From Diphasiastrum complanatum (lineage: Eukaryota; Streptophyta; Lycopodiopsida; Lycopodiales; Lycopodiaceae), in assembly GCA_029204225.1 (NCBI GenBank), contig CM055111.1, positions 4,538,433 through 4,602,432 on the forward strand: a stretch of DNA of 64,000 nucleotides. Direction: 5' to 3'. Each line of letters starts with the position of its first letter. Position 1 is the first letter of the stretch. Shown here one piece after another: positions 31,930 to 43,675 of this stretch. A model generated the notes under the pieces. That model did no database searches. It was not told the origin of the DNA and worked only from the letters and a program-made list of their open reading frames with translations. The position numbers were made by a program, and so were the translations under genes.

Positions 31930-33525
31930 CATACACAAGTAGTCAATTCCAAATGTTTCCAGGTACCGACCGACGAAGTGTCCCTGAACCAGGTTAGGAA
32001 CATATCATGACATAGAACATCATGTAAGATGATGAGATGGACATCTAAAGACTCAATATCAATAACCTGCAAAGATGTCAACATAATCACTAATAACTTG
32101 TTGCATGCCCCTCTTGCAAAAGAACATTGTTAAACTAGCTCTAACAAGGAATATTCAAGACCAGAATCTTGAACTCTCAAAAGACACTCCTGCCACTTGT
32201 TTCAAGGAAAAGCCTCCAACTTTTCAAAGTAGCATAAAAATGACAATTAAATTACTCATCGAAGTACAACGGCAAAGATCATCAGAAACGGTCGCCTTGG
32301 AAAAGGATCTCTCCATATCTTAAAAAACTACTCTTCAATTTCAGCCAACTCCACATATAATTAACCTTGTGTCCATAAATAAAACGATCTTGATAATAAG
32401 TTGGAACATTCAGATTGAAATATTTTTCAAGATTCAGCTATCCACAACAAAGCCAACTGCATTCATATGTCAGCTCACAGCTGCTCCTTACGGAACCAAT
32501 GTTCCCAAAGAAAATTTCACATGGAGCTGAGGGCTAAGTTAAACTGAAAAGCATACTTCCCCAAATGGTTCCATTTGCCTCTTCTCCATTTCGCACACAC
32601 CTCCATTTACCCCAAGTGGCATCCACAGTGTGGCAATTTCAAGCTTGTATGCTGTGACAAGTCGGGAATTCTTGAGATGCTTGGGAGAGATCAAGGCATC
32701 TCTTATCTTTCTGGGCAAGTATTCTGCAGTGAGCAGCCTGCACTACCCAATCTTGTGAAAGGAGGGTACAGTAAGCCACTGTGCGGCTTTACAGTTGGGC
32801 AAGTGTGGGGCGAAATCCAGTGCTTACCCCTGCCATCTGAAACCAGCCTAAGATCTAAATGAATGAACAGAAGACTACGAAACAAGTAATCTAAGCATAA
32901 TCATAAGTAAAATACTTACTGAGTTTAGAATTGCTAATTATCAAGACGATAGACAGTTTCAATAGCTAGAAGTAGGGTCTGATCTTTACACTTCAAACAT
33001 ATTTGATCATGCCAAAAGAAAAAAGTCTCAGACTCTCACTTCGTCTCCATGCCATAAGTGTCACATTCATCTCAAATTTCATCTAAATTTTCAATTTTCC
33101 TAAGTCAATTATAAGAAGCCAATAAAACAGGACTTGTGTATATATCAAACACAAGCAAAGGGAATAATATCACACAAGTAGGCAATTTAACAAGTGAAGA
33201 AGCTGACTGATATGGTTCCTGAACATATTCAAACCAAAGAAGCGTATAATTCAGTATAATGGAGGTTTTGACATGTGAAGAAGCTGAAGGAAATGGCTTC
33301 TGTCTATAATACTCAACTCAATTGTACAGAAACTTTTGTACGTGAACTTGCAATAAGTGGAGGATCCAGCATGTTGCATCACAAATTTCATCCAAGCTTT
33401 CAAACAGGCATTACATAGGTCTGCTACAAGCTTCAAAATGCCATTCACGAGCTGCAGATCCGTACTGCCGATTGCTGTAGTCATCCACATGTGTCAGCTC
33501 TTCGTAAAGTACTGCTCGCTTCCAC
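31930..33525. other. Intergenic DNA
   Basis: Short open frames near 32.1 and 32.6-32.86 kb show no recognisable motif. Part of it may be 3' untranslated sequence of the minus-strand gene ending at 33526. Confidence 0.5.
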
Positions 33526-34670
33526 CTAATGCAGCTCGCTTTCCCCAATCTGTGATTCTCTATCAGCACATTGTTCAGGGTCTCTAATATCGAATCCATT
33601 CTGCAACCGGAACTGATTTTCCAGACGCTCATTTGTCTGTCGGATTTGATTTATCAACTCCCTTTGCCGATTCCACATACTATTCTGCAAATGCAATAAA
33701 GTGCTCTGTTGATTGACCAGATCATTTTGCTTTATGCCTGTGTCTGGCATCTGAATCCCTGCGGTTCCCGAATCTCTCCTTTCAAATCCAGCATCAGTCC
33801 TGAATCCATTCACGTAAGGGATTAGATTGGAGATCCTTTGTCGTTTCCCCAGAACGCCTCTTGTAAAATGCTTTGCATTTTGTATTGAACTATGGTCCCG
33901 GAACGCTAGGGTCACGTTCTGATGGCTTTCTGGTGTTTTGCTATGTGATTGGGATACAGAACAGGAAACAGGTTTCCTAGACAAGTTACTCTTCTCGGCA
34001 ATGCATGCAACAATCTCATCTTGCCAAACCGTGGTGAGCAAGGAAATGGTCATATCATCCTCATCTTCACTAAACCTCTTGACAGACATCAATTTCTTGT
34101 GGAAATAATTGGGCTCAGCAAATGCGTGGCTCCTGTAGGATTCATCATCAGATGTAAACAAAAGACCTGCGTCCACAGGTGTATTTCAGATACATCATCG
34201 GTTTTTCAGCGCTTAAGTGCGTCAAGAACCCTCAATCCGACAGCCTTTTGTCTATGCGATTGTTAAATATAGCTAGGGTTCAAGAGAAAAGACGCTGAAA
34301 AGGTGAAAAACAGAGCAGATGTAGCTATGGTTTTTATAAACAGAAACTAAAAAGGTGAAAAATAAAGCAGACATAGCTAGGGTTACAAGAAAAAGAAAGC
34401 AGATATAGCTAGGGTTTTAAAGAAAATAAACTGAAAAGGTGAAACAGAAAGCAGATATGGCTAGGGTTTTAAGAGACTGAGAACGTGAAAAAGTAAAAGA
34501 TATAGCTAGGAATTGCAAGAAAAACAGATTCAAAACGTGGAAACAAAGCAGATCTAGCTAGGATTTTTCTGAGAAACCGAGAAAGGTGAAAAAGAGAGCG
34601 AAAACCCACCTGCATCCAACGCTACGGCCGCGGCTCCCATGGAAGCATAGCCCGCCAGATCCTCCATCAT
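33526..34670 (-). CDS. Unrecognised two-exon gene (233 aa)
   Basis: Exon 1 is 34610-34670, encoding MMEDLAGYASMGAAAVALDA, and ends GATGCAG before a GTGGGT donor. Exon 2 is 33526-34166, after a GTGGACGCAG acceptor. The join preserves the frame and gives 233 residues. The N-terminal third carries acidic and aromatic segments (SDDESY, SEDEDDMTISLLTTVW). The middle is Ser/His-rich with a basic cluster GKRQRI. The C-terminal part (about 165-210, SMWNRQRELINQIRQ then NERLENQFR) is likely a coiled coil. A TATA box lies about 120 bp upstream of the ATG. I know no family for it. Exon 2 has its own ATG at 34174-34176, inside the predicted intron, which is an alternative start. Confidence 0.6.
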
Positions 34671-34791
34671 CCAACAAGCCGACACAGCAGCAGCGGCAGC
34701 TGAGATTAGATTGGCAAAAGCAAAGGGCAGGCAGTATCGAGCATCGCACCATCGCCTCGGTTATGGTAGTACTATGGAAAAATAATATTAT

Positions 34792-34798
34792 TATATAG
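34792..34798 (-). promoter_or_regulatory. TATA box of the 33.5-34.7 kb gene
   Basis: TATATAA on the minus strand lies about 122 bp before the first ATG of the unrecognised gene. The following 5' leader is comparatively GC-rich, and short GA (34839-34858) and TATC (34937-34956) repeats lie upstream. This spacing fits a plant core promoter. Confidence 0.55.
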
Positions 34799-34936
34799 TC
34801 CACCAAAGAAACATGGAAGGAAAGAAAGAAGAAAAAACAGAGAGAGAGAGAGAGAGAGCGCAGCTTAGACAAGTAGAAGTAATTCCAGTAGCATATGAGA
34901 AAAGAAATAGAAGAACAAAACAAAACCCTAATCCCT

Positions 34937-34956
34937 ATCTATCTATCTATCTATAC
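34937..34956 (+). repeat. (TATC)5 microsatellite
   Basis: Five TATC units in the promoter region of the minus-strand gene. Confidence 0.9.
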
Positions 34957-35279
34957 CTGAAGGCTGATGATACTTCCTTTTAGGGTGGTTTTACAAGGAG
35001 AGACGAGTAAAAGTGGATAGATAGTTCAACGTCATTGGTGAAGTGAAGACTGCTTCGACTTGGTATATTGCTTCGACTTGGTATCTGGCTCTGGAGGTGG
35101 GAGTAGTGTATTTCTCAACAACACTCAAGAGTGTGGACGTGGGGAGGAGTGTAATTGTCCTTCAAATTGCAGGCAAGGCCCCACCCTCATCCAGTGATAT
35201 CAATCACTTTTGAAGTGCTTTATCATACATCATGATTTTTTGAAGTATTTTATCATACGACATGATTATTGATGGACTT

Positions 35280-35665
35280 ATTCTGAAACGTTGGATGTGA
35301 GTGGGCCCACTTGCACCCTTACTCCAACTGAGGAATAAGCTCATTCGTGGAGAAGAATGACGTCTATAACAAGCTAGGGGTTACATATAAAGAGCCTGTT
35401 GCTCTTAGGTGGCATTGGAGTATGACTCCAAGATGAAATACATCAAAATTTATGGATCCTTGGATGAGGATGGCCCCTTACCTACACCCTTAGTTCAATT
35501 GAGCAATAAGTTTTGTCATGGAGGAGGATGGAGTCTATACGAGCCAGGGGTTACATGTAAAGAGCCTAGTGCTCTTAGGTGGCATTGAAGTATGACTCCA
35601 TGAGCAAACCTTCAAAACTCATGGATTCTTGATGAGAGTGAGCACCTTGTCATATGACTCCATGG
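35280..35665 (+). repeat. ~170 bp tandem repeat, two copies plus a partial third
   Basis: The words GGGGTTACAT, AAAGAGCCT and GCTCTTAGGTGGCATTG occur near 35380-35420 and again 170 bp later near 35550-35590. A partial third unit starts near 35627 (GGATTCTTGATGAGAGTGAG). Similarity between full units is high but not perfect. Confidence 0.8.
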
Positions 35666-36174
35666 TACTTGTGAATATGCATCAAAGCATGCACCTTAAG
35701 TCCACATGGACCCTTGCATTCATATTCAATACAAGCTTCACCTTTCTTATTCAATTGAAATTGGGCATTGAGTGCCTTTGCCTCCAAACAGTGAGAAGGC
35801 TTCACATGGACAGGGTCTTTCTTTACAATGAGAGGCAAGTGTGGTTAGTAAGCACAATATTTGATTGCACTTGCCTCCAAACATATGAAATCACCCTTAT
35901 AAGATAAAAGTAAATTGAAAGTATTGTGATCTAGCTCAAGATGAGGCAAAATAATCATCCTTCTTAAGAAAGTAAATTGGAAATTTTGTGATCTAGCTCA
36001 AAATGAGACAAGAGTGAAGCTCATCAAGATTCTGCTTTCAAGACAAACAACAATGGAGCAAAACCACCTAACCAATGAGAAGCCACTAATCAATCTCCAG
36101 TAGCATCACCCTCAAGCCATGAGATAGGATGTAGGTGTAGACAGAGATAGGATGTAGGTGTAGATAGAGGAAAT

Positions 36175-36478
36175 TGTTAATGAAAACCACAATATGGAAT
36201 GGTAAGAGGGTGAGGTCCCACTGGGATATAAGTTGAGAATACAATTTAAAACCCGACCGACTCAATCACCACAGCACAACATCAAGTGCACCAAGACAAG
36301 ACGAAATAGCTCTCCATAAACTATATATACACACTGATTAACAAGTACAAAAATAAAATTGCTTAAGAGCACTCAAAGGGCTCGTAAAAAAAAGACGGCC
36401 CGATAATTCTAGAATTGCACACACGTGGTATCGTCAAAATTAGAAAGCATTGTATAAGTCGATCATTGTTATTTTAAC
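36175..36478 (-). repeat. Probable 3' LTR of Copia D
   Basis: On the minus strand it follows a purine tract (GAGGGAGAGAG) just after the RNase H end and begins (AG)TTAAAATAAC, with the expected TG mutated. It ends CATTAACA near 36175 and contains a TATATATAG core near 36325. No matching 5' LTR was found. Confidence 0.6.
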
Positions 36479-39415
36479 TCTCTCCCTCAATGATCAACGT
36501 CTCTCTTTATTTTAAGGTTTACTCTATTCATGGAACATACCTCCATGATAGTATCATAAGTAAAAGCTCTTCACATAACCAAATCTAAGCCGAGTTTAGC
36601 TATAGAAGTTTGAAACTTTTTTTTTACTTAAAGCTTTCGTAAATATATCAACAACTTGTAATGTCGTAGAACAGTGTGTAATACTTATATCTTCTTATTG
36701 TAGCTTTTCACGCACAAAGTGATATTTCACTTCAATATTTTTCGTTCTCGTTTGAAAGACTGGGTTCTTAGCCAACTGTATTCCACTTTGGCTATCATAG
36801 AAGATAACAATAGGATGTGCCTGTTTTATGCCAATCTCACTCAACAACTTACGCAGCCAAATAGCTTCATGAGTAGCAGAACTTAACGCTTTATATTCAG
36901 CTTCTTAGTAGAAGAAAGAAAAATGGTGTCATGTGTCTTGCTAGACCAAGAGAAACAACCGCTACCAAAATTGAAAGCATAACCTGTTGTTGACTTTCTA
37001 TCATCTACATTTCCTGCCCAATCAGCGTCAACATAGCCTTGCAACTTAGGTAAAGTACTTTGTCTTTTGTAGACCAAACCAAGGTTAGGTGTACCTTCCA
37101 CGTACCTCAAAATCCTTTTCGCGACTTTCCAGTGATCCCTAGTGGGTGATGACATGAATTGACTAATCAAACTTACAACATAGCAGATATCAGGACGTGT
37201 AGTTGTAAGATAGATCAAATTTCCAACTAGTTGACGAAATAAAGTAGCGTCAACTTGTACACTTTCATCAACATGAGATAACTTCTTACCAGCTTCGCAA
37301 GGAGTGATGGAAGGTTTGCACTCTGTCATGCGAAATCTCTCTAATATCTTGCACACATACTTGCTTTGACATAGCCTAATATCATTGCCATTTTGCCATA
37401 CTTCGACACCCAAGCAATAGTGCATAAGATCTAAATCTCTCGTCTCAAATTGCTTGCACAAGTTGACTTTGATAGAATGAATGAGATTCTCATCATTGCC
37501 CGTGATAATAATATCATCAACATAAAATACAATCAAGGCAATGTTATCTTCGTTTATAAGAACATAAAAATTTGGATCTGAATTTGTCCTTACAAACTCA
37601 TGAGAAAGAAAGTAATGGTCAATCCATCCATACCATGCGCGTGGCGCTTGCTTAAGGCCATAAAGTGTCTTGCATAGCTTGCACACCTTATGTTACTGTC
37701 CCTTTGCCATAAAGCCATGTGGTTGGACCATGTAAACTTCTTCCTCTAAGTCACCATTCAAAAATGCGGACTTCATATCCATTTGATGGATCTTCCACCC
37801 AAAATGAGATGCTAAGACGATGATAAGGTGTAGCGCAGTCCACTTAGCCACTGGAGAAAATGTCTCTTCATAGTCAATTCCTTTGTTTTGCTCATAGCCC
37901 TTCACTACTAGGCATGCCTTATGCTTTGTTATCGTGCCATCTGCATGAAATTTTGTTCTAAACACCCATTTGTTGTCAATGGGTTTCTTTCCAAGTGGTA
38001 GATCAACTAACTCCCACGTACCATGTCTGCGGATAGACTCCATCTCCTCTTCCATTGCCCTTTGCCACTCTTTGTGATCCTTTGCTTCATCAAAGGTTGA
38101 TGGCACTCGACACTTTAAAATGTCACTCATTAGGGCATAGTTCACATGATAGCGATCGGGAGGCTTCCTTTCCCGCGTTGATATTCTCACTTCTCCTTGT
38201 GTGCTAGATCCTAGTTGATTTAGCTTTGCGTCCTTCATGATCTTTTTGTACCATTTTGGTATTTTGGACTCAAGTGATACACTTCGTGGAGAGTGTGCGT
38301 CCCAAGGAGTATCCAAGTAATGTCTCTTACTTCCATCGGTTTCTCCTTTGTTGCTCCTATCGGCAAGTACCTTCCCCTAGGCTCTTGGATAGGTGGTGTC
38401 CTTTCATACTCACTCTCTCGGCCTTCGTCTTCATGTGCATCATCCTATGGAGCATTTACTTCGTCGTCTTCTTCCAAGATTGTGGAAAGTCTATTGATGT
38501 TTGTTTGCTTCGCTCCTCCTTTGGCACATGTACATAGGCCCTACATCCAAATACACGAAACTTGTCAAATTTTTGGCTTCATTCCAATAGTCCTGTTTTT
38601 CCTTCCAGCTACACCATTATTGTGCGACGTGTGTGATTGTGTGAATTGTCTTTTGATGTCGTGTTCCTTGCAAAAGTCCTCAAAATCATAAGATTTGTAT
38701 TCGCCCCCTCTATCTGATCGTAGCACCTTGATGCGTACTAAAGCCTTAAACTCCTTGAAGCGAGCAAAAGCGTCAGATTTCTTCTTCAAGAAATAAATCC
38801 ATGTCCTCCTAGAGTAATCATCTATGAAAGTTATAATATAATAGGCTTTCCCCATCGACATGGTCTTCATTGGGCCGCACAGGTCGCTGTGAATAAGTTC
38901 CAGCGGATTCTTAGCTCTTGCAGCTCCACCTTTCTTGAATGTTTTCCTATGATGCTTTCCCATAACACATCCTTCACATATGGCGTGATGATCATCCTAT
39001 AGTGCTGGTAATATTGTTACCATCTTCAGCTTCGCCATCAATCTTAAGCTCCCATAGTTTAAGTGACCAAGTCTTTTGTGCTACAATTCAGATTGTGATG
39101 TTGTTGAGGTAGCCAAACCATATTCACCTGGTTTTGCAGCATCCAAGTTATAAAGGCCACAGTTACTATCCCGATAACCTTTTGCTACCACCTTATAGTT
39201 GTGGTCCATATCCTTCATTAGGCATCCATCCTTGACAAACTCAACCTTGAGATGTTGATTTGTCATCACACCAAGAGAAAGCAAACTCTTTTTGAGTCCA
39301 GGAACATAAAGCACATTAGGAATATTCTTGATCTTACCATCAAAAAACTGCACAGGTACATTGCCGACACCCTGTATTTGGCATTCCTCCCCATTGGCTT
39401 CTTTTAGTGCTAGTT
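36479..39415 (-). pseudogene. Copia D remnant: protease end to RNase H
   Basis: On the minus strand, in order: protease/pre-integrase part (39415-39081, NVLYVPGLKKSLLS), integrase core (38963-38565, HSDLCGP, FIDDYSRRTW, RSDRGGEYKS), reverse transcriptase (38316-36883, QMDMKSAFLNGDLEEEVYM, YVDDIIITGN) and RNase H (DADWAGN, then broken to about 36490). Stops and frameshifts separate the blocks. The integrase motif usually reading GVAERKNR is GVAGRKNR, so the catalytic glutamate is lost. The gag, zinc knuckle and 5' LTR are missing. Confidence 0.9.
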
Positions 39416-39862
39416 TGTCAATACTCTATCTAAAAAAAGTTAAAATTTGAGCTCAATAGAACCTCTTACGAGTTTAATTGAAATTCGAGCTCAATTGAAT
39501 CTGAAAACAATTGTTACAAGGCAACATTTGAAATCTATAGAAGACTTAGAAAGGCCCAATCTTTTCCTATGTTAATATCTTTTACCTTTTGCTCCTAGTA
39601 AAATCAATTTTTTCTTTTACTCAAAGAAAAGGGAGACTTTTGCATGTGCGAATTTAATGCACCTCCCCTTTTTTTCGAAATACGTACATGTAAGAAGAAA
39701 TTTATGACCCAAAAAATGTTAAAAGAAAAGAAAAATATATTGTCATGTTAAAGAAGGTCCGCTTCCTCACAAGTAATGAACAAATAAAAAAGTAGAATAT
39801 ATATATACTTTTTTTCAAATGGAGGTGTTGGCCTTTCTACCTTGCATGTCCGTATTAGCTGT

Positions 39863-40243
39863 CACGTGGCACGTCCAGAGTGGTCAGTCAAAGTCAAATT
39901 GCTTATTATGCTTCATAATGTACATATGAAACCCATTACGCAATGAAATGTGCCGGGCAAAGGACAATTTGCCTGGTAAGGATTTCCAGGCGAGGCCAGG
40001 AGAGGCCGAGCCTAAAATTTTTAGGAAAGCCGAACCAAGCAAAATGCCCTTTACCCGACTCTACCCGACACCTTGGGGCCTGGTGTAAACTTTTTAGAAA
40101 GTCAAACAGGGCATAATGTCCTCTTTTCTGTCAGCTTGTTTGATAGAACCACCACAGATTGTTGCATTAACAATCATTCACATCTTGCCACGTCACAAAA
40201 AGCAACCATTACAATTGTGTCCACGTGGTACTTATGACACGTG
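39863..40243 (+). promoter_or_regulatory. G-box cluster upstream of the CCDC25-type gene
   Basis: CACGTG cores lie at 39863-39868, 40222-40227 (in CCACGTGG) and 40238-40243 (in ACACGTGGC), with a related CCACGTCA near 40189. In plants such clusters bind bZIP and bHLH factors and often mediate abscisic-acid or light responses; that use here is inference. Confidence 0.55.
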
Positions 40244-40271
40244 GCTGCAATCCAAGTGGGTGGGAGTAGAC

Positions 40272-40277
40272 TATATA
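40272..40277 (+). promoter_or_regulatory. TATA box of the CCDC25-type gene
   Basis: TATATA lies 30-50 bp after the G-boxes and about 270 bp before the start codon. An RY-like GCATGCA follows at 40279-40285. A pyrimidine-rich leader follows, as in many plant 5' untranslated regions. Confidence 0.55.
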
Positions 40278-40422
40278 GTGCATGCAATGCCACATCTCTG
40301 CTCTTCTTTTTATCTTCACTTTTGTCTTCTGTTTTTCTTTTTGTCTGGTTATTGTCTTTAGAGATCAGATCAGAGAGCAGCAGCATCCAAGTTCCAGATT
40401 CCATATATCACATCACAATTTC

Positions 40423-40489
40423 ATGCTCGGAATCTGAATTCTGCTTTTGAGGAAGATCCATGCATGAATTTATGAATGTGTGTATGTAG
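40423..40489 (+). promoter_or_regulatory. Two upstream open reading frames in the leader
   Basis: ATG at 40423 opens a four-codon frame ending at 40437. ATG at 40460 opens a nine-codon frame (MHEFMNVCM) ending at 40489. Both end before the main ATG at 40545 and lie after the predicted TATA box, so they may lower translation of the main frame. Confidence 0.4.
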
Positions 40490-40544
40490 ATTCTCTCTAC
40501 AGTTTTTGGGCTGTTGCTTTTTTAGAAAGAAGAAGACATAGAGG

Positions 40545-43500
40545 ATGGTGTTTTACTTCAAGGCCAGACCTGAAGCCGGGGACTACACCATCTACATGGG
40601 TCTCGACAAGCATGAAAACGAAGAACTGATCAAATATGGCTTCCCCGAAGATATTTGGTAACCTTTCTTCGTGTTTTTTCCACTTCAGAAAGGTAGAAAG
40701 TAGGAATTTGCTGTTTTCAGCTTGGGCTAGTGATCAAAAGACAGTCTTGAAAATACCCAACTTTTTATTTGAAGCCAGCCCATTTAGACCTGATTCCATT
40801 AGCTGAAGAGATGCTATAACATAGTTTCAGCAATTTATACTATGTCCTTTCCTCCCAAGGCCTTTTTATGCCCCAAAAAGAAGAAGAAGAAGGGTCTTCT
40901 ATATTATTGTGCAGTCTTGGCACTCGTGGAAACCAGGAGGATGCAAAGGCTAGTAATAGAAAGGTAGTGTAGATGGAATGTTGGTTGAAACTTTGAAATT
41001 TGGAAATGGTATTAGGGTTTAGAGTTTTTACGCCTTCACAAATGAATCAGGACCTATTAGGTGTGTGGGAAGCAGATATTTAATTTAAGCTAACAGATTT
41101 GGCAATGCAGAATCGTTTTTTTAGCAATCATTCTACTACATGCAAAAAGCTGCAGCCCAGGTGGCATATTTATGTGTGGTGATATTTCAAATTGGTGGGT
41201 TGTGTCAAAATTTTCATGCAAATTCTAGATGGAGTTTACTAGTCCTACTAGCACTCACAAACAAAATCAGCATAAAGATTAAAGAGAACATAGATTGTAG
41301 AAGAATTGAGCAAAGCTCTAAGCATTGGAATGGATTGTGGTGGGGCGCCAGCCTACATATATACTTTCTCTAATCTATGTGAAAAGCTAAAAGCATATAG
41401 CTTAAAGACAAAAAGCTAATGCTATTATTACTACCTATATTGGGTAAAGACCCAAGATGTATTTCTAAGTGGTAAAACCAAATCCTATTCTAGTAGTAGT
41501 GTGTCCCCCTCCATGCATGACTAAAAAATGATCTTTCAATAACAAGGTCATCCACATACATCACTACAATCACAATATGACCATCCCTGATCAAAACATA
41601 AAGTGTAGGTCAGAACTACTCCTCTGAAAGCCAAGCTCCTCAAAGTATGTGTCAATCCTCGTGTACCACGCCTTGGGTGCCTGGTTAAGTCCATATAGTG
41701 CCTTGTCCAACTTGCAAACCTTGTCTTCATGTCCTGCTATTATGTATCCCTCTAGCTGCTCCATGCAAACTTCCTCCTCCAAAAATCCATTCAGGAATGC
41801 ACTCTTCACATCCATTTGTTGAATATCCCATCCAAATTGAGTTGCCAATGATAAAACCGTCCTCATAGTAGTAGATTTAGCAACTGGTGCAAAAGTTTCT
41901 TCATAGTCAATCCTTTCTTGTTGAGCATGACCTTTTGCCACCAATCTTGCCTTATGTTTATCTATAGAACCATCTGATTTGTACTTAGTTCTGTAGACCC
42001 ACTTGCATCCAATGGCCTTTCACCTGTAGGTAACTGAACAAGTCTCCAAGTCTTGTTTTTCATGATTGAGTCATACTCCTCATCCATAGATTTTTTCCAA
42101 ATATCCTCTTTTTCAGCCTCTCTGAAAGTAGATGGATCCTTGGTTTCCAATAGTGTGGCCATATATGCAATTTGTACATCCCCATCCTCATGATGATCCT
42201 CCTGTCGATCTTGATCTTCATGTTGCTTTTCAAGTCTAGCCGATCTCCTAGTCCCTTGTGTACTAGACTCTCCCTGTTCCATAATGACACATCCTTGATA
42301 GTTTCAGATGTCGATGCTGAAAACAATTCAAAGTCTTCAAGGTCCAAAGCTCCTAACTTTGTATTAGGTGTTTGATATCACAATGTGCTTCATATTCAAA
42401 ATTGTAAGCACCTTTTCAAATATCCAAGTATTATCTTTGCATATACGTTTTTTTTTATAATTTGGTTCAACCCAAGCACATGTTGGTTTATAATCATTGA
42501 TCAAGCATGTCATTCCTTGGTAGTTCATATATGTTCTTGCCTCCATACTCCAATACCTTAGCAAGAGTGAAGAGGTTATGTTCTCTCTTTTGGTGCAAGT
42601 TTAGTTTCATGGGCAATCAAAAAGCAACCATTGTTATTGTTTTCCATCTACTAAAGTTGAACATAGAGTAGCCGCTACATTTGACACTATTGACTAGAAG
42701 AGTCTTAAATGAATGGAAAGAAAGTAAAAGTGAATTATTTCTTGTGATAGTCAAAGTTGCATCCAAATTGCCAAGAATCCAATATTTTATGCTCGAACTA
42801 AAAATATCGAGGTTTACTGACTTTATTGGAGAGAAAGTACAAATAAGGGAAGCAGAACTTATTTACTATTCTACAAATTATCAAATGGCAGATATACTCA
42901 AAAAAGGACTTAGCAAAGACAAATTTGAGAAGTTGAGATTGATAATGTCATGAAGGGGAGAATTTGTAGGGACAATGGCTAGTTTACACCTCGCACATTT
43001 CTCACACTAAACTTGGACCCAATGGCTATTTTAAATCTATTTAACGTTCTTATTTAATTGGTCTATAGTCTCATGACTCTTCATAATGTACTATGTTCCT
43101 CATTCTCATAATTGCAGTATTCAAAATCATCTTGGCTTCCAATATGTCTTGTAGACTAAAGTAGTCATTCCAACTAGTCCTTTAGTACACAACGAATCAA
43201 TGTGACTCAAAAGCCGATGGATTTGAGTATTTTGCTACGTAAACCTTGCATATTCTGATGGTCTACCCGTTGGCATGAGGTTGAAGCTATTTCTGATTTG
43301 TATTATAGTAAAGTAAAGCTTAAAATGAAGAGGCGAATAGGAGCAAAGTAGCACCACGAACCAAGTAACAATAAGCTTGGAAACACAGTATCTTATTGTG
43401 ACCTCTGACCAAGTTAACACCCTAAATTACTTGAGGCTTTGAGCTTATTTGGCCTGGGGCCATTGACCCCTCATGTAATGTATGTAATATTGCTGCACCT

Positions 43501-43619
43501 AATGTAGTGATGGCAGGCAGTGATGCTGCCTGTGGCAGCATTGCTGCTTGTGGGAAAGATTGAAAGGGGGGGGGAGCTTCCCTACACTTTGGAGGCATGA
43601 TAGCACGATGAGGCGCAAG

Positions 43620-43675
<56 letters not shown>

